From assembly GCA_015350385.1 (NCBI GenBank), contig WNKI01000003.1, forward strand, positions 436,644-500,643: a stretch of 64,000 nucleotides of DNA. Reading direction: 5' to 3'. This DNA comes from Aculops lycopersici (Eukaryota > Arthropoda > Arachnida > Trombidiformes > Eriophyidae). Under the pieces are notes generated by a model that did not search any database, was not told the DNA's origin, and saw nothing but the letters and a program-made list of their open reading frames with translations. The position numbers were made by a program, and so were the translations under genes. Below are positions 43,170 through 54,583 of the stretch, piece by piece; position 1 is the first letter of the stretch, and the number at the start of each line of letters is the position of its first letter.

Positions 43170-46100
43170 CAGCTCCTACTTGAGTTCTCCTCTGCTCCTG
43201 CTACCGTTGCCGTCGTCGTCGACGCCGTTTGTCTGTCTCGAAAACTCGTGGACTTGAGTGCAATGGCTTGCTAGCGGCTAGCCATGGGTTAAGTAGAAGA
43301 GAATAGTCCTTGTACCGACTTCGCGAACGAAACAAGTGGTTGGGTGTGTGTATGTGTGTGTGCCTTAGACTAGGATGCTACCTGTTGCTGGCTAGCCAGC
43401 AAGACAGCGCTTGTGTTCCTTGTGCGCACTACTCGGTGTGTGCGAGCGATGGAGTTACTGCAGGTTGCATGAGGATTCACCCCAAGAGCAAATGAAGAAG
43501 AGAGTCGCACTTTGAATGCATGCTAAGAGTAAAGCCGACGGCTCTACCTGTTGCTTAAGCTTACGCTCGCGGGCTAACAGCCCGCGGAACAGCCAATGGA
43601 ATCGACTGCTCGCCTGCCAAAGTTGCTCGAGTTGTCCCCTGTATTTGCTCTCATAAGTCCCAAGTCTCAAGGCAAACCAACTCGACGTCGCTACTACTAC
43701 TTCCACTGACTTGCTGGTTGACTAGCTATAATGTTAATGTTGGCAGCGATTGCAATATAGCAGCGAGCCTGGTCTTACAGCAACAGGTGCCTGGTGGTCA
43801 TTGATTGAACAGCAGCAACGATTAGCAGCGAGCAGGGGAAGACTTTGGCCAGCCTGCTTGCTAGCTACCAACTAGATAACAAGCTAGAGTCAAAAGTTTT
43901 AAACAACACCAGCTAGCGCGCAAAATGGCAAGCTGTTTCGCTTGGTCGCCTTGTGTTCAATTTGCCAGATTTGAGACAACCGGTCAGCCGGCCAACCACT
44001 ACGACGCAGCACTGACTCACCTTCGCTTTCGCCTCAAGCGCGAGTGGTCATTTATTGCAAACTCTGGGCTGCGATCTAAAGTTTTAGCTCGTGTCCAAGG
44101 AGAGAGGATTCTAGGCGCTTTAGTCTCGCCAACTTCTGAGAGACTTTCTCTTCAAATGGAGAGACTACGACAACGACGATAACAGCAACAACAGAGACGA
44201 TCAAATGATAGAAGAAACTCTCACTCTCGCCGCCAGCCAGCGCTCTTTACTGTTCAAAAGCAAGCCGATTCAAACTGTCTACCTGTCCTGTCTCGTCGCC
44301 GTTGTCGTCAGCGTCGTAGACATCTAGGTAGTGGGGATCTAATAGTTTGTTATTGTTGTAGTAGTGGTAGTAGTCATGAATGAATGGAATTTAATGAGCA
44401 AACGGTAGTTGCTGGGTTAATTTCATCAGGGGTGGGCCAACTCAACGAGAAAGGAGAATCATCCGTCAACAAATGTGGCAACAAGTGTTTTCCTGATGGA
44501 GTTGGTATAAACCACAAAACGATAAGCGAGCAACAGTCGCAAAGATGAATAGAATCGCACATCGCTGTCGACTAAGGAACCAATCGAGTTATTGTTGTTG
44601 ACGTCGCTGTTGTTGTCAGGAGTTGATCGGTTGGTTCAAAAAAGTTGGGAGAACCACCGAAAAATTTACCTCAGAAATTTCTCCTTAGCGTAGATTTAGC
44701 GCGCTCACAAAATTCCTACGCTCTAGGGCGACAAACCCCCCAAAAGCTGTGGTGACAAGTTAATCGGATAGGAAAGGATAAGACGCCTCGTTATCGTTTG
44801 CATGTATAGGATTTCAATCCAATGCAAGATAGAAGGACGATTCGGAGTGGCAATTTTAGCCCCTAGGTGGAGCAACTTGTTACTGTTTATCCGCAAAAGA
44901 CACTCGAAAGATTGTAGAAGGGTCAAGTGACAAGTAGCAATGAAAAGGCATAATCGTGGTGCTCGGTGAGCTTCCACCCGTTGAGTGTTTTGGTTGGCAC
45001 GCGCTCGAGCTTGAGCACAAAATGAAGGTGAGGGCCAAATGAAGTGTGTTACCGTAACTAGTTGGTGCTGTTCAGTCGTTCGAACTCTCAGGCGAACTTT
45101 GTATGCTTTTTCTGGCTAACCGATTGGCAAGCTAACCAACCATTACCTATGGTGGCCGGCAAGTCTGCCGTTCGGCTAGCCCACCGACTCTGGCTGACTT
45201 CACTTCGAGCGTCTGGCCGGCGAACCAACAAAGTTTCGCAAGTCGCTCGTCGGCTGACTGGCTAGCGCGCACCTGTAAATGATGCCAAGCTAGCGCGACA
45301 AGACAGTTCACAACACACCGCTCGCCATTCCTCCTCTCATCTGCTCATCTGCCTATGGGTTTGCTGGCCATTGTAACTCGATGACGACAACTTTAGTTAG
45401 TTAGTCAGACAGTGAGCCTTTGGCTCTTCCCAAAGCTCAATGGCTGCTCCCAGCTCGCCAATTGGGTTCGAGCCGCTGTCGTCATGGTTTCGGTCTCAGT
45501 GGCTTCCAACATCGGCCCTACTACAGGCCAGACGCTCGAAGTCTCCCACTTTCTCCCATCGTCCAGCCAGCCAGCAAGTTAGTTGGCAAGCTAGCTCACT
45601 GGTTAGCTAGTGGAGGTGAGCGACAGAAGGGGGCGGAATAATAGTAGTTGTGGGTGGCAGGGACATTGCTGTCGTCCCTGTCCTTTGGATTTCCATTGCT
45701 ATCGTTGTCGAAATATTCGTCATCATCGTCGCCGTCTTCTTTTCGGTTTCGCTCTCTGTCTCTCTGTCTCGCTTTCGCCAAACGCTCTGCCATTACTACT
45801 GATGTCTTGTTGTCGAGCTTGTGCTTGTTTGTCTGTCTGCCTGCTCATTAGCCATCTGGTTAACCTGCAAGTAGCTAGAAAATTAAACGAAAACGACGAC
45901 GATATCCAAGCGTCGACAACTCCACTCTGGTGGCGACAAAGACGACGCACAACTAAAGCGACAGCGATCAATTGAACCTTTAAAACATATATACTCTCTT
46001 TTGCCTAAACTCAAATAGTTGCTTCCAACTTTCAACTCTGCTCGATCCAAGTTCCCATCGTTGCGAAGTGTAGGCAAGCAAGTTGATGAGCAAGGAAGAG

Positions 46101-46441
46101 AAAGGGAGAGAGAGAGAGCAACGGAGCCATTCATTTGAGTCACCAATAGTCACCTCTATTTCTTAACCAATATCAGCGTCGTCGCCGCCGTCGCTGCCTC
46201 TGTTGATTCAAACAGGTAGGCCTACTGAATTTAGCAACTCGGGACACTATTCTTTTGCTCGCTCGCTTGCTCGCTCATTTGCTCACTCAGGATCTAGCTT
46301 GCTAGCCAGAAAGCAAACTAACTCGCGTTGGCCTTACTGTTTGTGCTTATTAGTTTCTGCCAGTTCATTTGTATGAGCGTCGGTTTATTTGTCTGTCTGT
46401 CTATATAACTATCTATCCATCTACCTAACCAACTGCTTGCA

Positions 46442-46476
46442 CGACTGACTGACTGACTGACTGTCTAGCTAGCTAG
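46442..46476. repeat. (GACT)n followed by CTAG repeats
   Basis: About five GACT units are followed within a few bases by a CTAGCTAGCTAG palindromic run. Confidence 0.85.
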
Positions 46477-46535
46477 TTAGTAAGACGTGTGCATAGTGGC
46501 ATTTGCGAGCTTCTAACATTGGATTGAATTGTTAA

Positions 46536-46556
46536 GAATAGAATAGAATAGAATAG
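46536..46556. repeat. (AATAG)n pentamer repeat
   Basis: Four AATAG units in a purine-rich context. Confidence 0.85.
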
Positions 46557-46630
46557 GATAGAAAAGAGAAGAGAAGGAACGGCGCGAATAGATTCCTGGC
46601 CATTGTATGCGAGAGCAATTGTAGCCAAAA

Positions 46631-46650
46631 GTGGTGGTGGTGGTGGTGGT
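46631..46650. repeat. (GTG)n trinucleotide repeat
   Basis: A perfect GTG run of about 20 bp followed by imperfect AGT units. Confidence 0.85.
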
Positions 46651-46815
46651 GATAGTAGTAGGTGTAGTACAAGTGGTAGCAGCAGTCGGTACCAACATTA
46701 GCGAGCAAGATCAATACGAACTGAGCAGCAGCAACAAGCTTAGCGCGCGCGCGCCTCCGTCAAACTCGCTACTTAGCAGACTAGTGAAAGTCCAGCTAAA
46801 CATACAACTTGTAGT

Positions 46816-46842
46816 CGTTGTTGTTGTTGTTGTTGTTGTTGT
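46816..46842. repeat. (GTT)n trinucleotide repeat
   Basis: Nine GTT units followed by a T-rich stretch. Confidence 0.9.
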
Positions 46843-48451
46843 TTTTCTGTTGCTGTTGTCGTCAGCTTATGGTGCAAGTTCAATGTGATACAACGACAAC
46901 ATTCAGTGTATTCAGCGGCAATAGTTCCAGTTGTCCAGTCGGACCGCCAGTAAGTGCAGCCAGAAACAACCGGCGACGCGCATGTTCGCGGACCAAGCGC
47001 AACCACCACCAACACGACATCAACTAGCGGAGGCAGCGGCCATAGTTAGCTAGCTTACTAATACTAGCACCAGCACTAACACTAGGCGGTCGAGCAAATA
47101 AACGCGCACAGAGACCGGTGGAGATAAGAAGGCAAACAGACGGACGGACGTTTTGGCTCTGGCGGCGGCCGGTCTAGTAGCAACAAGTGGGCAGCGAGCG
47201 CAGCAGTGGCTATTGCAAAGTAGCCTTAAAAAGTGCAAGTGAAGTTTGGAATATAAGGACACCAAGTACTAGAGAGCGAGAGAGAGGGAGAAAAATCCTC
47301 GTCTTCGTTGCCTATCTTCTGGCACCATCAGAAAAGAGGCTAATATCGCATCACAAATATCAACAACAGACAATAATTTGCAACTTTCTATAGCCCACCA
47401 GTCTATATGTACCGATAGGAATTGCGCGCGCAATCAATCAATAGATACAATCACCAATACAAGCAGCACCAATATTAGTAGTAGCAGTAGTAGTAGTGGT
47501 AGCAAACGTCAGCTTCATTGACAGAAGACCAGAGAGAAAGAAATTATTCCCCTTGAGTGTCCGGTAAAACACCCTGGATTTTTGTTTCATATTCTCGGGG
47601 CTTTACTCATCATAGATTAATATAACAGGGAATTAGAGAGTCTCTTGGAAAGTGACGAAAGATTTGCGACCATAGTGACAGAAAAACTGCATCACAGGGT
47701 TAGGTGAGAGTGCAACAAGTGCGTCAACGCGAACACGACACCATCTACCAAGAGCAGCAAGTGTTTTCCATGCGCGTCGAGCAAGGAGACTCAAGTGAGA
47801 GTGGAAGTTTGGTGCATGTGCGCGGTAGTTCCAAATACTACAACAACCAACACTACCACTACTAGCATATCTACTGCTCATGAAGCGAAGTGAATAGGGA
47901 GAGAGAGTCATAGAAGCAGAGAGAGAGAGAGGAAGACTACAACCAGTAGGAACAAGTGAAAGTTGGTAGCTATAGTTGTCTTTTTAGTCGTCGTCTTTCT
48001 CGTTGATGTCGTAGTATAGTTTTACAGATTAAGTTCAAGAGAGCAAGCGACCACCAAGATCGTTTGATGAAAGTTATTTATACTAACAAGAATTTTAGCA
48101 TCATATCACACTCATCTATTAGTACTCTTCTTATTGTTACTGCTGCTACTGTTATATTAGCACTGGTCAACACTAATCTCTTTTAAACCACAAGCATCAT
48201 GTCGCTATCACCACCTCAATTCCATGTGTCTAGCCTAAGATCATAAATATCGTCAGACCTAGAGTAAACTGTAGTCTATATTGCCCATTTCTCAACTCAA
48301 AAATCAAATCAATTCTATCCAGGAATATCGAGCAACAAGACCGCAACCAAGCGAGCAACTTCCTGTCACTGAGCCCAACATCAACTATTTGAAGCATCTC
48401 AAATTGAAATCAATCAACTAAAATTAATTGAAATCAAAAGAAGCAGCAACC

Positions 48452-49261
48452 ATGACGCGAGAAGATTATGATTCGATGGCTGGAATGCTGTCGAAAATTC
48501 CAATCACAGAAACTAAAGGCTCACTTTTAAGCTCAATTAGCAGGTTGTTGCGAGTTATTGACATAAGTGAAAGTTCAATTATGATACCAACTTTGCTCAA
48601 AGATAAATGCAAATTCGATGCCTATGAAATGTTAACATTGGCTAAAATTTTAAAAGCCTCCATATTGGGCCACAATGATCTCGTTGAATATTACATGTCT
48701 GAATCTAGTTCTCAAGTGAACATGATTGCTCAACAGCAACATAAGCAAAATCAACAATTACAACTGCAATTACTAAACACAACCCAATTATCACAGAGTC
48801 CAATGTCACTTAGATCTTCCCTATCGGATCAATCGACTTCATCAAGCCGCTCAACACCAATTCCAACCTCTCAGACGGACTCATCCGGTTTAGGTTTGGG
48901 TAGTAATACAACGAATACTAATACAAATAGTAATAGCAATGATGATGGAACAAATAGTAGAGGGAGCAGTGGTAACCTTGATAATCATAATCACAATCAT
49001 ATTATAAATAGTAATGGTATTACTAATAATAATATTATCAATAATCATAACAACAACAACATTCTCATGATCAACAGCAGCACTACACTCAGTCAAAATG
49101 GTCTTAATAATGGTGATCCAGATGCAACTGTTAGATTATTGTTACAAATAGAGCAATTGAAAACGTTCATTCCACAAGTTACAAGTCTATTTGAGAGCAT
49201 TATAGAATTGTACAAGAACTCCGTCGACACAATTACCTATGATCAAAGATCGCACAAGTAG
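48452..49261 (+). CDS. Spot14/MID1IP1-family protein with expanded low-complexity linker
   Basis: 269 residues from the ATG at 48452 (MTREDYDSMAGMLSK). The N-terminal part has SSISRLLRVIDISESSIMIP with TLLKD, comparable to the [21 protein letters not shown] region of MID1IP1. It is followed by DAYEMLTLAKILKASILGH, like the MYSHYVLLKSIRNDIEWG helix. The C-terminal helix (LLLQIEQLKTFIPQVTSLFE, then LYKNSV) corresponds to the LRGLHTVLSKLT helix. The middle of about 125 residues is a Gln/Ser/Asn-rich linker with long Asn runs. Spot14/MIG12 proteins bind acetyl-CoA carboxylase and promote its polymerisation, or bind MID1 at microtubules. Similarity is modest, so the family call is tentative. Confidence 0.6.
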   Translation: MTREDYDSMAGMLSKIPITETKGSLLSSISRLLRVIDISESSIMIPTLLKDKCKFDAYEMLTLAKILKASILGHNDLVEYYMSESSSQVNMIAQQQHKQNQQLQLQLLNTTQLSQSPMSLRSSLSDQSTSSSRSTPIPTSQTDSSGLGLGSNTTNTNTNSNSNDDGTNSRGSSGNLDNHNHNHIINSNGITNNNIINNHNNNNILMINSSTTLSQNGLNNGDPDATVRLLLQIEQLKTFIPQVTSLFESIIELYKNSVDTITYDQRSHK

Positions 49262-49962
49262 TATTAGCGGGTTATTGGACCAACGATTATGATGCTGCTG
49301 CTGCAACATGTTGGTCGCACTTTCAATTTGGCGCGCGGATAATATATCACAACAACAAAATCTCTTATATAACTATTGATTGCATCGATTAAGAGAAGGA
49401 TCATGATCGATGAGAATGATAATTTAGTCCCACTAAAGTATACAGCTATAATGTAATCTTGTTCTTGTGAGAGTAGCATGAACTCAAAGAGTCACTCTGT
49501 CTAGTCCACTCGAATGTTGTCAATCAATTTATAAATATGATTTTGATCTAGTCTATCTATCAAGTATGAGATATCTAATTTATAGTTAGATTCCCTTCTA
49601 GTCTTGGTACAGCCAGCGCCAAAAATTGCAACTGCAGGGTAGACCTAATCTTTGAATTGTGCAAAATTTTTGGAGCCGGCTGTATGTCGATGGCGTATCA
49701 ATGAGAGCCTCACAAATTGATGAGCAGACGTCACTTCCGGTTTGTGTTTGGTTCAAAATAGGTATAGGGGATCTAGGCATGAGCTAAGGTTTGCACAATC
49801 GTTGCTATCTGTCGCACGAAGGCTAAAATACTCTACATCGAATCCCAAATCACTTGCATTAGGTCCAAGTGAGATAATAATATGAGATGAAGTGTGCGGC
49901 ATCATCTGAAGCCGGTCAAATCTAATAATAAAGTTTACGGATATACCAATAGGAAGCTTATC
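49262..49962. other. Convergent spacer between Spot14-like gene and POMT2
   Basis: AT-rich 700 bp holding the two 3' ends. No coding sequence is supported. Confidence 0.5.
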
Positions 49963-52296
49963 TCAAAACTCCCAACTGTCCAACCATTTTAACGAAGCTA
50001 GTTGCTGCTCACTCGTCCAGCTCTCCCCTGATTCAGAAGAATTATTTAGCTGAGCCTGAGCTAAACTGTCATTATTGTATGTCGAGGCAGTCGATTCGAT
50101 GAGAGTAGACTTTGTCCCGTAAGTCAGGGGTGTAAACTTGGCAAATGTATACACAACAATTGCCATAAGTACAATGAATAGTTCTGATTTTCTTCGAGCT
50201 AAACTCGAGCTCGATATGCCGAGCTTATTGCCTATTGAGGTTATTAGGTAATCGAATGTCATTGCTGTCAGCATGCAGCTGAATATGGAAGCCGGAAAGT
50301 AGTGATGAAAATATAAAACCCTGCCCATGAAATAAAAGGGAACATAATGGAGCGTCCATCCAATCAAAGTCCAAGTGGCGGCTTCCGCGTACGAGCTCGT
50401 TATGTTGCCTTGATTGCTGATCGGCGATTTTGACCTTGTCAACTTGTTTGCTGATTGCCTAATCTTGTTTCTGATAGCCAAAAATAACAATACCATTACA
50501 CTGATTGGTATGGTCACTATATTTAACCACCAAACAATCGGATTGCCCAACAAGTAGATCTTTTGCCCCTTTGAAGCCGAGAAAAATTGTCCGCGGTAAT
50601 TGAGTGGCCATTGCCAGGGTCTTGAGGTGACCTCTCCCTCCTTCGGCTTAAGTCCAGCGTTACCTTGCAGCATGACAGCGTGTGATTCGATGAATTTTTC
50701 GAGAAAACTTGGAGCGTACTCCTCGAAGCTTACGTTGGGTAAGTGAGGATAATAGTTGTCTTCGATGTTCCAATAGTTGTTCCGGTCATGAAGTTTCGGA
50801 TTACAGGTGACCTCCAATTGTTCATGGGCCCATTTTGGCAATTGCTTCGAGTGCGAATGTAAAGCGCAATTGGTTAAATAATGGATAAGCTTGAAGCGAG
50901 TTTTGACAGTGTATACTCTATCATCTGTATCTGAGTTTGATGTTCTCGATTGCTCCTTTTGTATTACCCAAAGATCGTTAGCATCTCCGATACCTTTTTC
51001 TCCATAACAAGTGACTTGATAGTGGCGCTTTGTAACCGGAGCGCTGACAAAGTGAGAATGGAGATTTCGTTGTGTGACCACGTGTTCTAGCCTGATTATA
51101 TCACCATCATGGACAAATTCATCAACCACTGGTTGATCCTGTAAGCCTTGCTTGATGATCCACTTGTTGTTTGAGTCTTTGTGCGAGTAGGTGGTCACCT
51201 GTTGCTGGGCGGCCCCAACACCCTCAGGGTACAGGTGCCAATGGGAGTGTAAATAAGCGCCACCAATTCTATTATTCTTTATGGTTACTTCAGCATTGTA
51301 TGCTAGGTGAGCTGGCGACGAACTATTGTATAGAGAGTTGCCAATGAGTTGAGATTGGAAGGAGGAACTATAGAAGCCGTCGCCGTTGCCGCTGTGATCC
51401 AATTGCTTGAGATGTAAGTAGAAGAACAGGAAATATAATATAATAGGCACTAAGATGAGACACACAACTCTTGCCAGTAGATGCTTAATGAAGTAGGTGA
51501 TTGGTTTTGATATGTCGCCCAAGATAATCCAAATGTCATAGGCGGTGCGTAATCCAACAAGCGCCACGACGAACAAACCAACAAATTTAACGCTAAAGGC
51601 ACATGCAATTGACACTCCCGACCAAATTAACCAAAACCACCAGGATCTAGTGAAAGCAGATTCTGAGTTTTCAGGTCCCAACTTGAAGGAAAACTCCGCC
51701 ATGCCTAATATTGAGGCAGTTATGAAGAATAATAGTGGTGGATCCAGAAGGATGTATCTAGTCAGTGTTATCATTCCGTTATCAAATACAACAAACAGAG
51801 CAGCCAATAAGGAACAACTCTGAGACTTCGTCATATGCTGGGTGGCTGTGAATACTAATCCTGGTATTGCGAGACCCAAGGAGGCACAAAAAATTCGCAT
51901 ACCCACATACTGAGTCCAATCCTCATACTGATCACCTGGTTTGTCAAAGGCAAATTTCCCATCGTATCCTGTCAAATGGCCGGAAAGAGCAATCATCATC
52001 TTGCCTAGCGGCGGATGGACATCGAAGAAGAAGGTTCGATTGATGTACCAACTCGCCATCTTTCCAAAATGTGTCTCATCCCAACAAACATGAGCCGGCT
52101 TATGGATATCGTACAATCTAGTTAATACTGAAAGAGTTACAACAAGTAGTAAGGCAAATTTGAAATCGAAGAATGATGAATTCTGATGTTCTCTTTGGCT
52201 ATCAATTTTCCTATCTGCACCAACATCCTTGTGTTTAATATTATCACCTGAGTGTCTCTTGGCCTTGGCCTTGGCCTCCTGCTTCTTAATAGTCAT
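49963..52296 (-). CDS. POMT2: Protein O-mannosyltransferase 2 (POMT2/twisted)
   Basis: An intronless 777-residue frame from ATG. The ER-membrane enzyme forms a complex with POMT1 and transfers mannose from dolichol-phosphate-mannose to Ser/Thr of proteins such as dystroglycan. Diagnostic stretches are HVCWDETHFGKMASWYINRT, FFDVHPPLGKMMIALSGHLT, the MIR-domain segments HLYPEGVGAAQQQVTTYSHK and RNLHSHFVSAPVTKRHYQVT, WVIQKEQ, and FYFMGRVLYFHHYFPASIFS. It ends WLDSWEF, as POMT2 does. Multiple membrane helices flank three MIR repeats (about residues 320-500). These features favour POMT2 over POMT1. Length and motifs indicate a complete enzyme. Confidence 0.96.
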   Translation of the reverse strand: MTIKKQEAKAKAKRHSGDNIKHKDVGADRKIDSQREHQNSSFFDFKFALLLVVTLSVLTRLYDIHKPAHVCWDETHFGKMASWYINRTFFFDVHPPLGKMMIALSGHLTGYDGKFAFDKPGDQYEDWTQYVGMRIFCASLGLAIPGLVFTATQHMTKSQSCSLLAALFVVFDNGMITLTRYILLDPPLLFFITASILGMAEFSFKLGPENSESAFTRSWWFWLIWSGVSIACAFSVKFVGLFVVALVGLRTAYDIWIILGDISKPITYFIKHLLARVVCLILVPIILYFLFFYLHLKQLDHSGNGDGFYSSSFQSQLIGNSLYNSSSPAHLAYNAEVTIKNNRIGGAYLHSHWHLYPEGVGAAQQQVTTYSHKDSNNKWIIKQGLQDQPVVDEFVHDGDIIRLEHVVTQRNLHSHFVSAPVTKRHYQVTCYGEKGIGDANDLWVIQKEQSRTSNSDTDDRVYTVKTRFKLIHYLTNCALHSHSKQLPKWAHEQLEVTCNPKLHDRNNYWNIEDNYYPHLPNVSFEEYAPSFLEKFIESHAVMLQGNAGLKPKEGEVTSRPWQWPLNYRGQFFSASKGQKIYLLGNPIVWWLNIVTIPISVMVLLFLAIRNKIRQSANKLTRSKSPISNQGNITSSYAEAATWTLIGWTLHYVPFYFMGRVLYFHHYFPASIFSCMLTAMTFDYLITSIGNKLGISSSSLARRKSELFIVLMAIVVYTFAKFTPLTYGTKSTLIESTASTYNNDSLAQAQLNNSSESGESWTSEQQLASLKWLDSWEF

Positions 52297-52676
52297 CGTG
52301 TTTCTTGCACTCTTCTGAAAGAAGTTATCTTAAAAAGTGGGAGGAATGTGTTATGGACTGTTGAGAATAATAAGTTACATCATGATAATCAGTTTGGAGC
52401 TTAGTTCAGGTGATGGGTACATTAAATACACCTGTCATAATCAACCAAAGACGATTAATACAGTTTGTGTACATGTATGAATTAAATCTTGACTCATATT
52501 GAAGTGGTCAACTTGGTCTTCGCCAGCTGTATTGGGATTGCCGTTTCTCAACGCCACTTCGAGTTGCCTGTATGTGAGTGGACAAAAAGCTCGACTCTGT
52601 CGTTGTTATGGCGAATTTTCACAAACATTGAAACGTGCAACATTATTATCCACGTTCCATATCATCTTAATTCAAT
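52297..52676. other. Bidirectional promoter region POMT2/unrecognised gene
   Basis: 380 bp separate the divergent start codons. No coding sequence or clear TATA box is visible. Confidence 0.4.
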
Positions 52677-53327
52677 ATGTCCACCTGTGGAGTGAAAACG
52701 TCACGTGAAGAGGAGGATTCAGATCTCGAGCAATCTAGGATAATCAAAGCCAAGAGGCACGATATCGAGATACCAACAGCCGAAGTTGACATTAAATTGG
52801 CTGAAAAATTAGATAACCTACTCAGAATTAGTGGTGATTCTAGGAAACCTAAATTCCTAACAAATCGGCCCAGGCCATTATCGAATCCAATTGACGAATC
52901 TAGGAATGTCAGTGACGAAAAGCACCAAAATCTTAATAGCTCAACAATATCCACACTAGCTAACACCAAATTGAAACGAAGAAATCTAACCAAGGATGAG
53001 TTAAAAGAGCGTATGAGGACGAGATACGACACATTAGTACCGGAGTTGGATCCAAAACGATCAAATGTAAAGGTTGTCAAGGTATTAACTGTTGGTGGGT
53101 CTTTGGAATTGGGTGAAGCCCAAGCAAAGAAACAGATGGAACAACAACTTGAGTTAAACTCGGTATCTGGCAATAGGAATGCTCATTTGAATGGAATGAA
53201 GTCGTTTGTCTTCAATGATGGCTACGAGATGCCCATGGATGGAGAGGGGAGAACAACTACCATTAGACCTGGGCACAAATTGAAGAATTTGATAGCTAGT
53301 CGAGTCAAGAAATCGAGTGAATCTTAG
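52677..53327 (+). CDS. Unrecognised charged protein, 216 residues
   Basis: One open frame from ATG (MSTCGVKTSREEEDSDLEQS). It is hydrophilic throughout, with no signal peptide or membrane span. Notable stretches are DIKLAEKLDNLLRISGDSRK, KRRNLTKDELKERMRTRYDT, VKVVKVLTVGGSLELGEAQA and a Lys-rich C-terminus (KLKNLIASRVKK). The middle is predicted helical. The frame length and non-repetitive composition support a real gene, but I do not recognise the family. Its stop codon is 5 bp before the start of a duplicated extradenticle fragment, so its original 3' UTR has probably been replaced. Confidence 0.65.
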   Translation: MSTCGVKTSREEEDSDLEQSRIIKAKRHDIEIPTAEVDIKLAEKLDNLLRISGDSRKPKFLTNRPRPLSNPIDESRNVSDEKHQNLNSSTISTLANTKLKRRNLTKDELKERMRTRYDTLVPELDPKRSNVKVVKVLTVGGSLELGEAQAKKQMEQQLELNSVSGNRNAHLNGMKSFVFNDGYEMPMDGEGRTTTIRPGHKLKNLIASRVKKSSES

Positions 53328-53332
53328 GGGAC

Positions 53333-53456
53333 GGCGAGTCACCCTACGAGGTAGCACTATCTTCACAAGGCTCATCCAATATGCTGAGTCCGCCGCCGAA
53401 ATGACTATACGGGTTACAATAATTATGATTATGGTTCAGATGAATCAGAGAACTAG
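53333..53456 (+). pseudogene. Extradenticle 3' fragment
   Basis: Matches the last 45 or so codons of the extradenticle gene at 59073-60044, from GESPYEVAPSSQ to the TAG. It carries point changes and a 17-bp deletion between CCGCCGAA and ATGACTATAC that shifts the frame. It has no start and no homeodomain, so it is not a gene. It marks the left edge of segmental duplication copy A. Confidence 0.9.
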
Positions 53457-54583
53457 AACATTACCAGGAGTGACACTTTGAAATCCTACAGAAAGAAACA
53501 CACAATTCGATTTCCCCCGAATGATTGCTCAAAAAAGACAGCAACAATCTTGAAAAAACAAGAGGACTCACAATATTCTATGGCCTAAGATTCAACCATT
53601 CTAACACATCATTTGGCAATAAAGACCTAGTCTACGATGACAAGTCAAATAAACAAAGCGAACAAAAGTATGAAAGATCTAGGACCGGAATGCAATTTAC
53701 CACCCGAAGCCAAGCTTGACACGCGATTCTAGACGACGGAAGTGCATTTGCTCTCTTAAATCCACTCTCGATTAAAAATCGATTATCGTCTCAATCAGAA
53801 ATCAATCTTCAGTTTTTGCCTGCATCCTTAATATTCTAAAATCATCATCTCGGTATCATCTCGGATTACGAGTTTGGATTACCTAGTATCTAAGGCCATT
53901 TGCACTACAAAAGTTCGCATAGAACTTCACCACTGTGTGCTGAAACTTTTGGAAAGCACTTGCCGCAGAGAGAAAAAAACACGCAAGCACAGCAACTCTC
54001 ACGATAAGCACATGCCTCTATTTATCAAAGCGTTCGGTCCTCGTGCTCGTGTTTCTAATTAGAAAGCAAACTATTATCACCTATCCGGCTGGTCAGTCTC
54101 AAATCAGTCTAGATAAGCAATGAGTCGACTTCTAGCTAAGGTAACCACTGACCTTGTGTCGGTTCCCAGGATCACATTTGTGCCTTGTCGAACGAAATAT
54201 TATAACAACCGACCGCCAAATCCAAAATGGCGTAAACAACGAGCCTGGAAGGTTTGGAAGATAGACTTGCCAGATTTTGATAAAATGAGATATGATAGCA
54301 AGAATAGGAATCCGTCTATAGAGGAAATGCGAAGTCAGTATAAGGAGCGAGGAGTGGCACCACCAAATCCTTGGCAAGAAAGGGAAGTTTACAATCCGTG
54401 CACAATTGGTTTGATTGAACCGTACCAGGGAGCCGAGGATGGCAAATCTTCATCGCTCATATCTAGTCTCAAGAATCCTTTAGCCAGTGGTAAAGATTTT
54501 GTCAAGAATAAGCGAGCCGTAGGAGATATAAGAAACTTCGAGAGGGAGGATATCATTCTGAAAGAATTTACAAAGGTAGCTAT
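53333..54583 (+). repeat. Segmental duplication, copy A
   Basis: A direct, highly similar copy of 59904-61205: extradenticle 3' end, spacer and mRpL45 5' half. Indels include a 17-bp deletion in the exd tail, a 31-bp stretch near 60212 absent here, a further loss of about 15 bp, and 11 extra bp near 53857. Similarity ends within the codons after FTKVA. Confidence 0.92.

Noticed and set aside
43925..44182. 85-codon ATG frame
   Set aside because: No domain, arginine-rich end from repeat translation, surrounded by noncoding repeats.
45070..45480. Possible tRNA B-box-like words (for example TTCGAACTC and GGTTCGAGCC)
   Set aside because: No matching A box at proper spacing and no cloverleaf could be drawn.
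53874..54062. 62-codon frame conserved between 53874-54062 and 60497-60685
   Set aside because: Its conservation is explained by the recent duplication. It begins at TTG and lies in the spacer upstream of mRpL45, so it is more likely 5' UTR or promoter.
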